DNA from: Pseudidiomarina marina | GTDB lineage: Bacteria > Pseudomonadota > Gammaproteobacteria > Enterobacterales > Alteromonadaceae | Direction of reading: 5' to 3' | DNA length: 64,000 bases | Assembly: GCF_003987045.1 (NCBI RefSeq) | Contig: NZ_PIPZ01000001.1 | Location: 930,001 to 994,000, forward strand | Shown here: in pieces, positions 1 through 10,041 of the stretch | Numbering within the stretch: position 1 is the stretch's first letter | Layout of the letters: each line of letters starts with the position of its first letter | Made by a program: the position numbers and the translations under genes | The notes under the pieces: model-generated | The model's database searches: none | What the model was told of the DNA's origin: nothing | The model's input: the letters and a program-made list of their open reading frames with translations, nothing else

Positions 1-1347
1 AGCTAAATGGCGATCTAAACCTTCAAGGTTTAACAACGTTTCATCTGGTTCAGCACTTTCTAATGATTCTTCGTTAGCTAATGCTTGCGTCGTTAATACG
101 GCTTTCGCACGAGTACGCAATTCTTCAACGATATCTTCATCCATACCCTCGATGTCTAATAACTCATCGACTGGTACATAAGCGATTTCTTCAAGTGTCG
201 AGAAGCCTTCGTCTACAAGTACAGAAGCAAAGTCTTCATCGATATCGAGTTTCGATGTGAACAAATCTAAAACTTTTTGCGCTTCAGCTTGGTTCTTCTC
301 GGTGAATTCATCAACTGACATCACGTTTAATTGCCAACCAGTTAACTGGCTAGCCAAACGTACGTTCTGTCCAGCTTTACCGATAGCCTGTGCCAAATTA
401 CCTTCTTCTACTGCGATATCCATGGTGTGGGCTTCTTCGTCAACAACAATTGACGCAACTTCAGCAGGTGCCATCGCATTAATAACAAATTGCGCTGGGT
501 TATCATCCCACAATACGATATCAACGCGCTCACCACCGAGCTCACCCGATACCGCTTGAACTCGTGCACCACGCATACCGACACACGCACCAACAGGGTC
601 AATACGGCGGTCGTTACTTTTCACAGCAATTTTTGCACGTGATCCTGGATCGCGCGCTGCGCCACGAATTTCAATCATTTCTTCGCCAATTTCTGGCACT
701 TCAATACGGAACAACTCAATCAAGAAGTCTGGGTGTGTACGGCTGACAAATAATTGCGCACCACGAGCTTCTGGACGCACGTCATACAACAAACCGCGTA
801 CACGGTCACCAGCGCGGAATGATTCGCGTGGCAATAACTCTTCACGATAAATAATCGCTTCCGCGTTGTTACCCAAATCAAGAATCACGTGTTCACGCGT
901 CGCGCGCTTTACAATACCGCTAACCAATTCACCGACCTGGTCGCGGTATTCGTCAACAACTTTTGCCCGCTCAGCTTCACGTACTTTTTGTACGATGACT
1001 TGCTTTGCGGTTTGCGTGGTAATACGGTCAAATTCAATTGAATCAATTTGTTCTTCAACATAATCGCCGGCGTTAACTGTCTCATCTTCATACTGAGCTG
1101 CAGCTAAGCTAATTTCGCGATATGGGTGCTCTAGCGGTTGCTCACTGTCGTCAACCACTAACCAACGACGATACGTATCAAATTCGCCCGTTTGACGATT
1201 AATACTCACGCGAACATCGATATCACCTTCGTATTTCTTTTTAGTTGCGTGCGCAAGCGCAGATTCAAGCGCCTCAAAGATTTTCTCTTTTGACACGTCT
1301 TTTTCGTTTGAAACCGCTTCTGCAACCAATAAAATTTCTTTTGCCAT
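1..1347 (-). CDS. nusA: Transcription termination/antitermination factor NusA (3' part cut by window edge)
   Basis: NusA binds RNA polymerase and nascent RNA and modulates pausing, intrinsic termination and antitermination. The frame is open from the ATG at 1347 to base 1, giving 449 codons, so about 50 C-terminal residues lie outside the window. The N-terminal start ([16 protein letters not shown]) and the following RNAP-binding domain match the family. The S1 stretch ([12 protein letters not shown]), KH-type segments ([16 protein letters not shown] and [12 protein letters not shown]) and an acidic helix-hairpin-helix repeat near the cut end are visible in order. It lies 24 bp downstream of rimP, as in the conserved metY-rimP-nusA-infB operon. 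Confidence is very high. Confidence 0.97.
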   Translation of the reverse strand, partial: MAKEILLVAEAVSNEKDVSKEKIFEALESALAHATKKKYEGDIDVRVSINRQTGEFDTYRRWLVVDDSEQPLEHPYREISLAAAQYEDETVNAGDYVEEQIDSIEFDRITTQTAKQVIVQKVREAERAKVVDEYRDQVGELVSGIVKRATREHVILDLGNNAEAIIYREELLPRESFRAGDRVRGLLYDVRPEARGAQLFVSRTHPDFLIELFRIEVPEIGEEMIEIRGAARDPGSRAKIAVKSNDRRIDPVGACVGMRGARVQAVSGELGGERVDIVLWDDNPAQFVINAMAPAEVASIVVDEEAHTMDIAVEEGNLAQAIGKAGQNVRLASQLTGWQLNVMSVDEFTEKNQAEAQKVLDLFTSKLDIDEDFASVLVDEGFSTLEEIAYVPVDELLDIEGMDEDIVEELRTRAKAVLTTQALANEESLESAEPDETLLNLEGLDRHLA

Positions 1348-1371
1348 TGTTTTGCCTCGCCTACGCAATCC

Positions 1372-1830
1372 TTAGTTGAACTGAGGAACTAAATGAGCTT
1401 TCTTAATTGATGATTGCGCTACTTTGAGCGTCTCGCCATCAATATTGAATTCAATATAATCGCCATCTACTGCGGCAATTACGCCTTTAAATTTACGTTT
1501 TCCCTGTTGCGCCATCGTCAGCTCAACCGCTGCCGTTTCGCCTAAATAGTCAGCATACTGACTGGCTTTGAAGAACGGACGCTCCATGCCTGGCGAGGAG
1601 ACCTCAAGGAAGTACTCACTCTTAATTGGATCTTCAACGTCCAAAATTGCACTAACCTGATGACTAACGTCAGCACAATTATCCACACTGACCCCATCTT
1701 CGTGATCAATGTATACGCGTAATGTTGAGTGTTTGCCGGCGCGCACGAATTCAACACCCCATAAGGTGAAGTCTAAGGCGGCAACTGCCGGTTCTAACAT
1801 GTCAAATAAACGGTCTTCCATTCGAGCCAA
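1372..1830 (-). CDS. rimP: Ribosome maturation factor RimP
   Basis: RimP is a cytoplasmic factor needed for maturation of the 30S ribosomal subunit. The 152-residue product contains the family's ADVSHQVSAILDVEDPI and LEVSSPGMERPF segments and ends in AHLVPQFN, like E. coli RimP. A TTG start at 1830 gives an N terminus collinear with E. coli RimP and has an AGGAG ribosome site 9 nt upstream. The ATG three codons further in (1821) would leave an 18-nt gap, so TTG is preferred. It is transcribed with nusA, downstream of the initiator tRNA and two terminator-like hairpins. Confidence 0.96.
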   Translation of the reverse strand: MARMEDRLFDMLEPAVAALDFTLWGVEFVRAGKHSTLRVYIDHEDGVSVDNCADVSHQVSAILDVEDPIKSEYFLEVSSPGMERPFFKASQYADYLGETAAVELTMAQQGKRKFKGVIAAVDGDYIEFNIDGETLKVAQSSIKKAHLVPQFN

Positions 1831-1856
1831 GTTTGCTAACTCCTAAAAACAAAAAA

Positions 1857-1870
1857 GGGCGTAAACGCCC
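1857..1870 (-). terminator. Intrinsic terminator/attenuator between tRNA-fMet and rimP
   Basis: On the minus strand a GGGCG/CGCCC stem with a four-base loop is followed directly by six T residues (1851-1856). It sits just ahead of rimP, so rimP-nusA needs readthrough or antitermination from the tRNA promoter. This is reminiscent of the attenuated E. coli metY-nusA operon. Confidence 0.75.
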
Positions 1871-1937
1871 AGTGTTATTGACTGCCAACTCAAACTAATA
1901 CATCAAAATTAGTTTGCCGCAGCAAAGGTCACATAGT

Positions 1938-1970
1938 AAAAAGCCCCGAACTGCTGCGGGGCTTTTAAAA
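1938..1970. terminator. Bidirectional hairpin terminator after tRNA-fMet
   Basis: An AAAAGCCCC / GGGGCTTTT stem is flanked by A-rich and T-rich tracts on both sides. On the minus strand it lies 20 bp past the tRNA-fMet CCA end and is the first of two tandem terminators before rimP. Confidence 0.75.
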
Positions 1971-1989
1971 CACTGGACCCTTTTGTAAT

Positions 1990-2066
<77 letters not shown>

Positions 2067-2083
2067 TCCGAAAACGTGTCCAT

Positions 2084-2112
2084 ATTATAAGGGTTTCGAC
2101 TTGAAACCGCAA
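2084..2112 (-). promoter_or_regulatory. Sigma-70 promoter of the tRNA-fMet/rimP/nusA unit
   Basis: On the minus strand a -35 TTGCGG (2107-2112) is separated by 17 bp from a perfect -10 TATAAT (2084-2089). Transcription would start about 10 nt before the tRNA. It lies between tRNA-Leu and tRNA-fMet, so the second tRNA can be expressed apart from secG. Confidence 0.75.
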
Positions 2113-2131
2113 CCGTGGCCGGTTGCTAATT

Positions 2132-2216
2132 TGGTGCGGATGGCGGGACTTGAACCCGCACGCCCGAAAGCACTACCCCCTCAAGATAGCGTGTCTACCA
2201 ATTCCACCACATCCGC
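2132..2216 (-). tRNA. leuU: tRNA-Leu (GAG)
   Basis: This is an 85-nt class II tRNA with a long variable arm, an encoded CCA and anticodon GAG in the loop CTTGAGG. It lies between secG and the initiator tRNA, the position of leuU in enteric bacteria, and is probably co-transcribed with secG. Confidence 0.96.
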
Positions 2217-2242
2217 AAAACTTGAACGCTAAACGCGTTTAA

Positions 2243-2569
2243 TTAATTGCCGCCAGGAACGTCACTGTCGTTCGTTGGAACAGCTGGAACTTCTTCAACC
2301 GGCACTTCAATTTCATCAAAGTTACTCTTGGTATCGCCGTTACCTGAAGACAGGTTACCGAGCACCAAACTAAGAATGAAAAAAACAACAGCTAAAATTG
2401 CAGTCGTACGGGTTAAAAAGTTACCTGAGCCGCTTGAACCGAACACGGTATTCGATGCTCCAGCACCAAATGACGCGCCCATATCAGCTCCTTTACCCTG
2501 TTGGATCATGATGAAACCAATCAGAATTAAGGCAACAATTAAGTATGCAATCAATAAAATTTCGTACAT
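2243..2569 (-). CDS. secG: Preprotein translocase subunit SecG
   Basis: SecG is a small inner-membrane subunit of SecYEG that assists SecA-driven protein export. The 108-residue product has two transmembrane helices, at about residues 2-21 and 55-74. The family's MIQQGKGADMGASFGAGAS segment lies between them, and an acidic, low-complexity tail follows. It starts 3 bp downstream of the tpiA stop codon and precedes tRNA-Leu, as in related genomes. Confidence 0.96.
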   Translation of the reverse strand: MYEILLIAYLIVALILIGFIMIQQGKGADMGASFGAGASNTVFGSSGSGNFLTRTTAILAVVFFILSLVLGNLSSGNGDTKSNFDEIEVPVEEVPAVPTNDSDVPGGN

Positions 2570-2572
2570 AAC

Positions 2573-3337
2573 TTATTTACTCCGGGCTTGTGCAGCGTTG
2601 CAAATCGCAACAAATTGATCTTCGACTAAGCTAGCGCCGCCTATCAAACCACCATCAATATCCGCCTGAGCAAACAACTGCTCGGCATTGTCAGCCTTCA
2701 CGCTACCACCATACAATATCTGTAGGTTAATGCCTGAAGGCCCGAATTTTTCACTTAACCAGTTACGAATAAAAGCATGCACTTCTTGCGCTTGTTCAGG
2801 ACTCGCGGTTAAACCGGTTCCAATTGCCCAAACTGGTTCATAAGCAATCACTAAACGCTCACAGTTGCTACGCGTAGCCAATGCTTCGGCTAACTGTGCT
2901 GCAACCACGTCAAACGTTTGCTGCTGCTTACGTTGCTCTGCACTCTCACCAACACAAAGCACCACCGTCATTGCAGACTCATCAAGAATCTGATTCACTT
3001 TGGCAGCAATTCGTTGCGCGTTATCGCCGTAGAATTGACGACGTTCAGAGTGACCAACCAACACAACACTTGCGCCGGCTTCCGCCAGTAACGCTAAACT
3101 GTGTTCACCCGTATGGGCGCCGCTTGCGTTCTCATTGGCATCTTGAGCACCAAGTTGGATGTTGTCGTAAAATGCAGCTTGTTGCCAAGCTGGCAATAAT
3201 ACGGCCGGTGGGCATACCACCACACTAACATCCGCATGTTGCGCTGAACTGTCGCGAAGTGCTTCAGCCATGGCCGTGACCAATTGACGGTCACCGTTCA
3301 TTTTCCAGTTAGCTATAACTAACGGTTGGCGTTGCAT
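2573..3337 (-). CDS. tpiA: Triosephosphate isomerase
   Basis: It interconverts dihydroxyacetone phosphate and glyceraldehyde 3-phosphate in glycolysis. The product is 254 residues, a normal length for the family. The substrate lysine is in the N-terminal IANWKMNG motif, the catalytic histidine in VLVGHSERR, and the catalytic glutamate in AYEPVWAIGTG. The phosphate-binding LYGGSVK loop is also present. The gene sits between glmM and secG. An 8-bp inverted repeat (3361-3368 with 3381-3388) lies in the 90-bp gap upstream of it. Confidence 0.97.
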   Translation of the reverse strand: MQRQPLVIANWKMNGDRQLVTAMAEALRDSSAQHADVSVVVCPPAVLLPAWQQAAFYDNIQLGAQDANENASGAHTGEHSLALLAEAGASVVLVGHSERRQFYGDNAQRIAAKVNQILDESAMTVVLCVGESAEQRKQQQTFDVVAAQLAEALATRSNCERLVIAYEPVWAIGTGLTASPEQAQEVHAFIRNWLSEKFGPSGINLQILYGGSVKADNAEQLFAQADIDGGLIGGASLVEDQFVAICNAAQARSK

Positions 3338-3427
3338 CTAAACCTCTGACTTCGTTGAGAGCGGCGAGATATTACATAACCTCGCCGCAACTTACAAGCA
3401 GTGAATGCGGAAATAATGCTTCACTGG

Positions 3428-4768
3428 TTAATTACTAGCCGCTTCAACTTCGCTGGCTATTTCTTCGGCGAATTTGCGTACAGTTTTTGCGTCTTTGCCT
3501 TCCACCATAACGCGAATCAGTGGCTCGGTACCTGACTTACGCAATAACACCCGACCATTGTTACCCAACGCACGTTCTACCTCTTGAACGACTGCTTTCA
3601 CCGTGTCGGCTTCTAACGGATCAGAGTCAGAGTTAAATCGTACATTCACCAACGCCTGTGGGAATTTAACAAAGTTTTCCAGCAATTCATCTAAGGTGCG
3701 CCCTTCACGCTGCATCGCAGTTAGTACTTGCAAACCTGCGATAATGCCGTCACCGGTACTGTGGAACTGACGATTGATTATATGCCCGGAATTTTCACCA
3801 CCGATACGCCAATCGCGCTTTACCAGTTCTTCCATTACATAACGGTCGCCAACTTTCGCCCGAACAAACGGAATACGGCGGTCAGTGAAGAATTTTTCCA
3901 GTGCAAAATTGCTCATCAAGGTGCCGACAATCCCGCCTTGTAACAAGCCATCTTGCTGGGCTGCACGCGCCAAAATGTAAATAATATCATCACCATCAAC
4001 AATGCGACCACTGGCTGTAACCATCATGATGCGGTCGCCATCACCGTCAAGCGCAAAGCCAAGGTCGGCTTTTTCTTCTAAAACTTTATCGCGCAATGCA
4101 TCGAGATGGGTCGCGCCGCATTTTTCGTTAATGTTGACGCCATTCGGCTCGGTCCCAATTTCCCAAATATCGGCACCTAACTCTTTCAATACATCGGGCG
4201 CAATATGGTAAGTTGCGCCATGCGCACAATCCACAACAATTCGTAGCCCTTTTAGCGATAAATCAGATGGGAATACGCTCTTACAAAACTCGATATATCG
4301 ACCCGGCGCGTCATCTATTCGACTTGCGCGCCCCATGTTTTCTGAAGGTACGCAGCGAATAGGTTCATCTAAGAGGCGCTCTATTTCAGCCTCAACACTG
4401 TCAGGTAATTTACTCCCTGAATCAGAGAAGAACTTGATACCGTTATCGTAATAAGGGTTGTGTGATGCGCTAATCACGATTCCTGCAGCTGCACGGAAAT
4501 TACGTGTTAAATAAGCGACTGCCGGCGTTGGCATTGGCCCTAGAAACTCGACACTCACGCCCGCCGATAATAATCCGGCTTCTAACGCTGACTCCAACAT
4601 ATAACCCGATAAACGGGTATCTTTACCAACTAATACACGCTGATTACCACTAGCCGACAATACCGTGCCGGCTGCCCAACCAAGTTTCACAGCGAAATCT
4701 GGTGTAATCGGAAAATCACCGACGCGACCACGTACACCGTCGGTGCCAAAATACTTACGCTGACTCAA
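3428..4768 (-). CDS. glmM: Phosphoglucosamine mutase
   Basis: GlmM converts glucosamine 6-phosphate to glucosamine 1-phosphate for peptidoglycan and LPS precursor synthesis. The 446-residue product carries the N-terminal FGTDGVRG motif and the phosphoserine loop [13 protein letters not shown] around residue 100. The metal loop DGDGDR and the C-terminal phosphate-binding [11 protein letters not shown] are also present. Its ATG overlaps the folP stop by 4 nt, indicating translational coupling in the folP-glmM pair. Confidence 0.97.
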   Translation of the reverse strand: MSQRKYFGTDGVRGRVGDFPITPDFAVKLGWAAGTVLSASGNQRVLVGKDTRLSGYMLESALEAGLLSAGVSVEFLGPMPTPAVAYLTRNFRAAAGIVISASHNPYYDNGIKFFSDSGSKLPDSVEAEIERLLDEPIRCVPSENMGRASRIDDAPGRYIEFCKSVFPSDLSLKGLRIVVDCAHGATYHIAPDVLKELGADIWEIGTEPNGVNINEKCGATHLDALRDKVLEEKADLGFALDGDGDRIMMVTASGRIVDGDDIIYILARAAQQDGLLQGGIVGTLMSNFALEKFFTDRRIPFVRAKVGDRYVMEELVKRDWRIGGENSGHIINRQFHSTGDGIIAGLQVLTAMQREGRTLDELLENFVKFPQALVNVRFNSDSDPLEADTVKAVVQEVERALGNNGRVLLRKSGTEPLIRVMVEGKDAKTVRKFAEEIASEVEAASN

Positions 4769-5583
4769 GCGAATTCTCCCGCCAAGGTTGCTGCAACAAC
4801 CTTCATTGCATCAACCGTTTCCTTGACATCATGCACACGAATAATCTGTGCCCCTTTCATTGCGGCAATCGTTGCCGCGGCAATGCTACCTGCTAAGCGT
4901 TCACTCACTTCACGCCCAGTCACATGACCGATCATTGACTTACGTGACATTCCAATGAGTAATGGTAATTGCATATCGTGGAATGCCTGCAGTCTTTGTA
5001 GCAGCTGGTAATTATGCCTGACTGATTTACCAAAGCCAAAGCCTGGATCGAGATATATGTTATTTTTTTGTATTCCAGCATTCACACACGCTCTCACGCG
5101 GCCATCCAAGAACTGCTTCACATCATTGACAACGTCATCGTAACGCGGTTCGTGCTGCATTGTACGTGGCTCACCCTGCATGTGCATCAGACAAACCTTT
5201 ACATCAGGCGCTGATGCTAATAATTGCTCTGCACCCTCGTCGCGCAACGCGTTAATGTCATTTATCATTGCAATGTTTAATTTCAGCGCTTCAGCCATCA
5301 CGGCCGTTTTACAAGTATCCACCGAAATTGGCACATCGAAATTGGCTTGTAATCTTTCAATGATGGGCAATACGCGATCTAGCTCTTCCGCCACGCTTAC
5401 CCCTTCACTGCCGGGACGTGTCGACTCACCACCAACGTCTAACCAAGCCGCGCCATCTTGAACCATTTGTTCAGCCTGCCTTAACGCATGGTCAACGTGA
5501 TAAAATTTACCGCCATCTGAAAACGAATCGGGTGTGGCATTTAAAATGCCCATCACCTCTATGTGTGTGCGTGTGTCAGCCAT
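4765..5583 (-). CDS. folP: Dihydropteroate synthase
   Basis: It condenses p-aminobenzoate with dihydropterin pyrophosphate in folate synthesis and is the sulfonamide target. The 272-residue TIM-barrel product has the N-terminal [14 protein letters not shown] motif, the pterin-binding [10 protein letters not shown], and the C-terminal [10 protein letters not shown] segment. It lies downstream of ftsH but is separated from it by a strong terminator (5611-5633). It is coupled to glmM by a 4-nt overlap. Confidence 0.97.
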   Translation of the reverse strand: MADTRTHIEVMGILNATPDSFSDGGKFYHVDHALRQAEQMVQDGAAWLDVGGESTRPGSEGVSVAEELDRVLPIIERLQANFDVPISVDTCKTAVMAEALKLNIAMINDINALRDEGAEQLLASAPDVKVCLMHMQGEPRTMQHEPRYDDVVNDVKQFLDGRVRACVNAGIQKNNIYLDPGFGFGKSVRHNYQLLQRLQAFHDMQLPLLIGMSRKSMIGHVTGREVSERLAGSIAAATIAAMKGAQIIRVHDVKETVDAMKVVAATLAGEFA

Positions 5584-5610
5584 CAGTCATACCTTAACTT
5601 TATTCAAAAA

Positions 5611-5633
5611 AAAGCCCCGCATGACGGGGCTTT
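5611..5633 (-). terminator. Rho-independent terminator after ftsH
   Basis: On the minus strand the GCCCCG/CGGGGC stem with a five-base loop is followed by eight T residues. It separates the heat-shock pair rlmE-ftsH from folP-glmM. Confidence 0.85.
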
Positions 5634-5642
5634 ATCAACTGA

Positions 5643-7559
5643 TTAACTTGCCGGTGTATCACCAGCTGGTTTACTCGTCGACACTGGTTGGCTATCCTCA
5701 GCCTTGCCATCGTCGCCGCCCGACTTATTATTATCGCGTTTTTGCCAATCTCGTGGCTCACGCACATCGCGGCGGTTCATTAAGTCATCAATTTGATCCG
5801 CATCAATGGTTTCATACTTCATCAACGCATCTTTCATGGTATGCAAGATATCGATGTTTTCTTCCAAGATTCGTTTTGCTCGATCGTAGTTACGATCAAT
5901 AAACAATTTCACTTCTTGGTCGATCGCTCGTGCGGTCTCGTCCGACATGTGTTTGTGTTGCGTTACCGAACGACCTAAAAATACCTCGTTCTCATCATCA
6001 GCGTAAAGCAACGGTCCCATTTTCTCAGATAGACCCCATTGGGTGACCATTTTCCGTGCAATTTGCGTTGCCCGCTCGATATCATTCGATGCTCCGGTCG
6101 TCACTTTTTCATCGCCATAAATTAATGCTTCGGCAATTCGCCCACCAAACAAACTCGAAATCATACTTTCCAAATGTTGTTTGGAGTGACTTACGCGATC
6201 TTGTTCTGGCAGGTACATGGTAACGCCAAGCGCGCGTCCACGTGGAATAATCGATACCTTATACACAGGGTCATGCTCTGGCACTAAACGTCCAACAATG
6301 GCGTGCCCAGCTTCATGATAGGCGGTCATCGCTTTCTCTTCTTCGGTCATCACCATGGAGCGGCGCTCCGCACCCATCATAATCTTATCTTTCGCTTTCT
6401 CGAACTCTTCCATGGCAACAACTTTCTTGTTACCGCGCGCTGCAAATAACGCCGCTTCATTCACTAAGTTCGCCAAATCGGCACCTGAGAAACCCGGTGT
6501 ACCACGGGCAATAACCGATGCATCAACATCTTTGCCAAGCGGAACTTTACGCATATGAACTTTCAAAATTTGTTCACGGCCACGCACATCTGGCAAACCG
6601 ACAACAACCTGACGGTCGAAACGGCCTGGACGCAATAACGCTGGGTCAAGAACATCCGGACGGTTCGTTGCAGCAATGACGATAATACCTTCGTTGCCTT
6701 CAAAGCCATCCATTTCAACGAGCATTTGGTTCAAGGTTTGCTCACGCTCATCATGACCACCGCCTAAACCGGCACCACGCTGACGACCCACTGCATCTAT
6801 TTCGTCGATAAAAATGATACATGGTGCGGCTTTCTTCGCCTGCTCGAACATATCGCGAACACGTGACGCACCGACACCAACAAACATTTCGACGAAATCA
6901 GAACCTGAAATCGAGAAAAATGGCACTCGTGCTTCACCGGCAATCGCTTTCGCAAGCAACGTTTTACCAGTACCTGGAGGACCGACCATCAAGACACCTT
7001 TCGGAATTTTGCCACCGAGGTGTTGGAACTTGGTTGGATCTTTCAGGTAATCAACTAACTCACTTACTTCTTCTTTTGCTTCATCACAGCCTGCAACATC
7101 AGCAAAAGTAGTTTTAATTTGATCTTCGCTCATTAAACGCGCTTTGCTCTTGCCGAACGACATCGCGCCACGGCCACCGCCGCCCTGCATTTGACGCATG
7201 AAGAATATCCACACACCAATCAACAGCAACATTGGGAACCATGAAATAAAGATTTGTGCCAATACACTTGGTTCTTCTGGCAACTTACCGTTTACTTCAA
7301 CATTGTTCTCGAGCAAGTCATCCAATAGTTTTGGATCGTACTGCGTTGGGACAACCGTGGTAAATTGTTCACCACTGCGCGATTGTGCCGTGATCATCCG
7401 CCCATCAATATCAACCGAACGTACACCACCATTGTGAACTTGGTTAATGAATTGGCTGTACGCGACTTGTTGACCATTAGCGCCGCTTTGACTGAAATTG
7501 TTGAATACAGTCATTAAAACAACGGCTATGACCAGCCATAAAATGAGATTTTTTGCCAT
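5643..7559 (-). CDS. ftsH: ATP-dependent zinc metalloprotease FtsH
   Basis: FtsH is a membrane-anchored AAA+ protease that degrades misassembled membrane proteins and regulators such as sigma-32 and LpxC. Starting at the ATG at 7559 gives 638 residues beginning [15 protein letters not shown], matching E. coli FtsH; a longer TTG start at 7568 is less likely. There are two transmembrane helices (about 4-20 and 102-121). Walker A GPPGTGKT is at 193-200, followed by Walker B IIFIDEID, the SRH region and a zinc-binding HEAGH near 415. The C-terminal tail is variable and acidic. It is transcribed after rlmE from a likely sigma-32 promoter. Confidence 0.98.
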   Translation of the reverse strand: MAKNLILWLVIAVVLMTVFNNFSQSGANGQQVAYSQFINQVHNGGVRSVDIDGRMITAQSRSGEQFTTVVPTQYDPKLLDDLLENNVEVNGKLPEEPSVLAQIFISWFPMLLLIGVWIFFMRQMQGGGGRGAMSFGKSKARLMSEDQIKTTFADVAGCDEAKEEVSELVDYLKDPTKFQHLGGKIPKGVLMVGPPGTGKTLLAKAIAGEARVPFFSISGSDFVEMFVGVGASRVRDMFEQAKKAAPCIIFIDEIDAVGRQRGAGLGGGHDEREQTLNQMLVEMDGFEGNEGIIVIAATNRPDVLDPALLRPGRFDRQVVVGLPDVRGREQILKVHMRKVPLGKDVDASVIARGTPGFSGADLANLVNEAALFAARGNKKVVAMEEFEKAKDKIMMGAERRSMVMTEEEKAMTAYHEAGHAIVGRLVPEHDPVYKVSIIPRGRALGVTMYLPEQDRVSHSKQHLESMISSLFGGRIAEALIYGDEKVTTGASNDIERATQIARKMVTQWGLSEKMGPLLYADDENEVFLGRSVTQHKHMSDETARAIDQEVKLFIDRNYDRAKRILEENIDILHTMKDALMKYETIDADQIDDLMNRRDVREPRDWQKRDNNKSGGDDGKAEDSQPVSTSKPAGDTPAS

Positions 7560-7613
7560 ATCGCTCAAAGCTGACTACCTCTTGTTTGCATTTGTAGCAC
7601 GCCTTACAGGGTA

Positions 7614-8240
7614 CTACAGTTTGTAACCGGTCGCTACCAGATACACTTCTCGTGAACGGGCTCGCGATGAATCTGGTTTACGCGTTTTCACTGTTTTAAA
7701 TGCAGCACGGACGTTTTTCAAAAATTCTTCAAAACCTTCACCTTGGAATACTTTGACGACAAAACTGCCATTTGGTTTCAATACCTGATGACACATATCC
7801 AACGCTAATTCAACGAGATACATGGAACGTGGCTGATCAACATTATCATTGCCACTCATGTTTGGTGCCATATCTGACAATACTACATCTACGTTTTTGC
7901 CGCCGATTCGGCTCAATAGCGCCGTTAAAACTTCCTCATCGCGAAAGTCACCTTCTAGGAAATCGACACCAGCGATTGGGTCCATCGGTAAAATATCGCA
8001 CGCAATGACTTCACAGTTCCCGTGCAACGAATCCACCACAAACTGCGACCAGCCACCAGGCGCCGCCCCGAGATCGACCACGGTTTGCCCTTGCTTTAAA
8101 ATTCTATCTTTCTGCTGTATTTCTTCTATTTTAAATACAGCACGTGAGCGATACCCCTTTTTCTGTGCTTTTTGCACATAATGGTCGCTAAAATGTTCTT
8201 GGAGCCAACGTTTGCTGCTGGCGGAGCGTTTTTTCGTCAT
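7614..8240 (-). CDS. rlmE: 23S rRNA 2'-O-methyltransferase RlmE (FtsJ/RrmJ)
   Basis: It methylates the 2'-OH of U2552 (E. coli numbering) in the 23S rRNA A-loop, using S-adenosylmethionine, late in 50S assembly. The 208-residue product shows the SAM-binding [13 protein letters not shown], the catalytic-tetrad aspartate in [12 protein letters not shown], and the C-terminal [15 protein letters not shown] segment. It is the first gene of the heat-shock pair rlmE-ftsH and is divergent from yhbY. A sigma-32 promoter match lies in the 81-bp gap. Confidence 0.97.
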   Translation of the reverse strand: MTKKRSASSKRWLQEHFSDHYVQKAQKKGYRSRAVFKIEEIQQKDRILKQGQTVVDLGAAPGGWSQFVVDSLHGNCEVIACDILPMDPIAGVDFLEGDFRDEEVLTALLSRIGGKNVDVVLSDMAPNMSGNDNVDQPRSMYLVELALDMCHQVLKPNGSFVVKVFQGEGFEEFLKNVRAAFKTVKTRKPDSSRARSREVYLVATGYKL

Positions 8241-8271
8241 GTTTCTCTTACCAAACTGGCTTCTTCTACCC

Positions 8272-8300
8272 AGATGGCGGTAGAATAGCGGAAATTCAAG
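8272..8300 (-). promoter_or_regulatory. Candidate sigma-32 promoter of rlmE-ftsH
   Basis: On the minus strand a -35 CTTGAAT (8294-8300) and a -10 CGCCATCT (8272-8279) are separated by 14 bp. The consensus is CTTGAAA-N(13-14)-CCCCATNT. The E. coli rrmJ-ftsH operon is heat-inducible, which supports this reading. Confidence 0.6.
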
Positions 8301-8321
8301 TCATTCGATGGGATATATTAC

Positions 8322-8630
8322 ATGGCAACGGCCGTAACCTTAAGCAATAAACAAAAACAGCACTTAAAATCATTGGCTCATTCACTGAAACCAGTGGTGT
8401 TATTAGGCGCTAATGGCCTTACAGAGGGCGTGATGGCAGAGATTGAGTTGGCGCTCGAACACCACGAATTAATTAAAGTAAAGGTGCCGGATGAAGATCG
8501 CGAATTGCGTGAGCAAATTTATGCGACGATTATCGCGCATACCGGCGCTACAAAAGTACAAGTGGTCGGGAAAATTCTGACCATGTATAAGCCAAGTCCT
8601 GCTGCAAAAATTCAGCTACCTCGCGCATAA
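8322..8630 (+). CDS. yhbY: Ribosome-associated RNA-binding protein YhbY (CRM domain)
   Basis: YhbY is a small CRM-domain protein that binds pre-50S particles. The 102-residue product has the family's core LKPVVLLGANGLTEGVMAEI and the GxxG-like loop, and is close to the E. coli length (97). It is transcribed divergently from rlmE, as in E. coli. It ends 10 bp before a converging small regulator gene that belongs to an accessory insertion. Confidence 0.95.
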   Translation: MATAVTLSNKQKQHLKSLAHSLKPVVLLGANGLTEGVMAEIELALEHHELIKVKVPDEDRELREQIYATIIAHTGATKVQVVGKILTMYKPSPAAKIQLPRA

Positions 8631-8640
8631 TTTTTTGTTA

Positions 8641-9120
8641 TTACTTTTCTTTTTGCGCTGTAGCGAGAGCTAATGCAACTTGGTGCAGCGCTGTCTCTAA
8701 TAACATGGCATCACCGCGCCTTTTAAAAAAGGTTTCAGCCATGAACTGACGGTTTTGTTCGGTCATTGGAACCTGATGCTGTTCCATTATCGGTTCAACA
8801 AACTCCAGCGCTTTTAGAGTATCAGCTACCGACGGGGTCGAGTACGCCACCCCATCCTTTTCTGTGACCGTTAAACTCACATTGGGGTAAAACAATTCGA
8901 CATTGGGTGCAAACAACCAATCTAACGACACATTCTGTCGCAACAAACCTTCAATGACTCGATCGTAATTGATTGAACCTCGGCGCTTCCAATTACTGTA
9001 GGTGCTTTCTGGTAGCCCTAACCAACGCATAACAGCGCTCGCTGTAGTCTGTTTAGATACCAGCTTTAAACGCTCGATGCAGGTATCAATGTCTGGCAAA
9101 TCAAAGTTGCTTTTAGCCAT
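8641..9120 (-). CDS. CI-repressor-like helix-turn-helix protein
   Basis: The 159-residue product has an N-terminal helix-turn-helix domain (about residues 10-75). It includes SAVMRWLGLPESTYSNWKRRG and VSLDWLFAPN, typical of the phage CI repressor N-terminal family. The remaining 85 residues show no recognisable S24/LexA-type self-cleavage domain, so RecA-induced cleavage is not expected. No clear ribosome site precedes the ATG. It is divergent from a Ner-like gene, and a perfect 14-bp inverted repeat lies in the shared 151-bp gap. It is probably a DNA-binding regulator; the targets are unknown. Confidence 0.75.
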   Translation of the reverse strand: MAKSNFDLPDIDTCIERLKLVSKQTTASAVMRWLGLPESTYSNWKRRGSINYDRVIEGLLRQNVSLDWLFAPNVELFYPNVSLTVTEKDGVAYSTPSVADTLKALEFVEPIMEQHQVPMTEQNRQFMAETFFKRRGDAMLLETALHQVALALATAQKEK

Positions 9121-9141
9121 AGTCTGTGGTCTATTTTATCC

Positions 9142-9192
9142 AATCTGTCATTTGAATGGTTTTGTTTCATTTTTAATATCAAATGACAGATT
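9142..9192. promoter_or_regulatory. Perfect 14-bp inverted repeat between the CI-like and Ner-like genes (putative operator)
   Basis: The left arm AATCTGTCATTTGA (9142-9155) and the right arm TCAAATGACAGATT (9179-9192) are exact inverted copies separated by 23 bp. The left arm lies just upstream of a TAAAAT (-10-like, 9133-9138 on the minus strand) for the CI-like gene. The arm centres are 37 bp apart, about 3.5 helical turns. A second, shorter inverted repeat (AGTTC/GAACT, 9218-9232) lies nearer the Ner-like gene. Confidence 0.6.
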
Positions 9193-9271
9193 TAACCTTA
9201 AATTGAGTTGTTTTTAGAGTTCTTTGTGAACTTGTAATTCACTACACTTGAACAGATAAGCACTATACCTG

Positions 9272-9541
9272 ATGGACAGTAAACAAATCAAAAAGGAATT
9301 AATGCGTCGCGGTTTTGATTTTTCAATGATCGCAGAAGCGTTGGGTAAGAGCCCATCACTGGTCTCTAAGGTAGCATCGCGTAAAGCGCGCTCCCAGCCC
9401 GTTGCATTAGCGATTGCGAAGGCATTGGGTATGGAGATTGATGAGGTATTTCCAGATATCGATGCGTATCATCACCAGCCGATGACAGCGGAACAGCGCA
9501 AACAAAAACAGCGCGAACTGGTCGCGCTGTTAAAAGACTAA
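9272..9541 (+). CDS. Ner/Nlp-like winged helix-turn-helix regulator
   Basis: The 89-residue product resembles the Ner/Nlp (phage Mu Ner-type, HTH_35) DNA-binding family. The motif RRGFDFSMIAEALGKSPS forms a helix-turn-helix, and a second conserved block follows (ALAIAKALGMEIDEVFPD). No good Shine-Dalgarno sequence is visible before the ATG. A TATACC lies only 3 bp upstream of the ATG, so a leaderless transcript is possible but unproven. It is divergent from the CI-like gene and ends 23 bp before the converging greA stop. The pair resembles the two-repressor control region of a Mu- or lambda-like phage without any phage structural genes. Confidence 0.75.
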   Translation: MDSKQIKKELMRRGFDFSMIAEALGKSPSLVSKVASRKARSQPVALAIAKALGMEIDEVFPDIDAYHHQPMTAEQRKQKQRELVALLKD

Positions 9542-9564
9542 TTGATATAACTTGGTACCGGTCG

Positions 9565-10041
9565 CTAAATATATTCAACCTTCACAACTTCATATTCAAC
9601 TTCGCCGTTAGGTGTATTTACACGAGCAACATCATCAATTTCTTTACCGATAAGCGCACGCGCAATCGGTGAATTGATTGAAATAAGATTCTGTTTTATA
9701 TCAGCTTCGTCGTCACCGACAATCCGATAGGTCATCTCTTTATCGGTAACTGTGTTATACACCGTAACCGTTGCACCAAAAATCACTTTGCCTTGATTCG
9801 GCACTTTGGTCACATCAATAATTTGCGCATTGGAAAGCTTCGCTTCAATTTCCTGAATTCGACCTTCACAAAAGCCTTGTTGCTCACGCGCTGCATGATA
9901 TTCGGCATTTTCTTTAAGATCGCCATGCTCACGCGCATCGGCGATCGCTTGAATAATACGCGGTCGATCTTCAGTTTTTAAGCGCTTCAATTCCTCCCGC
10001 AGCATCTCCGCGCCGCGGGTGGTCATTGGAATCTGATTCAT
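9565..10041 (-). CDS. greA: Transcription elongation factor GreA
   Basis: GreA rescues backtracked RNA polymerase by stimulating transcript cleavage through its secondary channel. The 158-residue product has the N-terminal coiled coil ([17 protein letters not shown], with the acidic tip [11 protein letters not shown]) and the C-terminal FKBP-like domain ending in [14 protein letters not shown]. Its ATG overlaps the carB stop by 4 nt, so it is the last gene of carA-carB-greA. Confidence 0.97.
   Translation of the reverse strand: MNQIPMTTRGAEMLREELKRLKTEDRPRIIQAIADAREHGDLKENAEYHAAREQQGFCEGRIQEIEAKLSNAQIIDVTKVPNQGKVIFGATVTVYNTVTDKEMTYRIVGDDEADIKQNLISINSPIARALIGKEIDDVARVNTPNGEVEYEVVKVEYI

Noticed and set aside
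8641-9541. Complete prophage
   Set aside because: Only two small regulator genes are present; no integrase, attachment repeats, replication or structural genes are seen.
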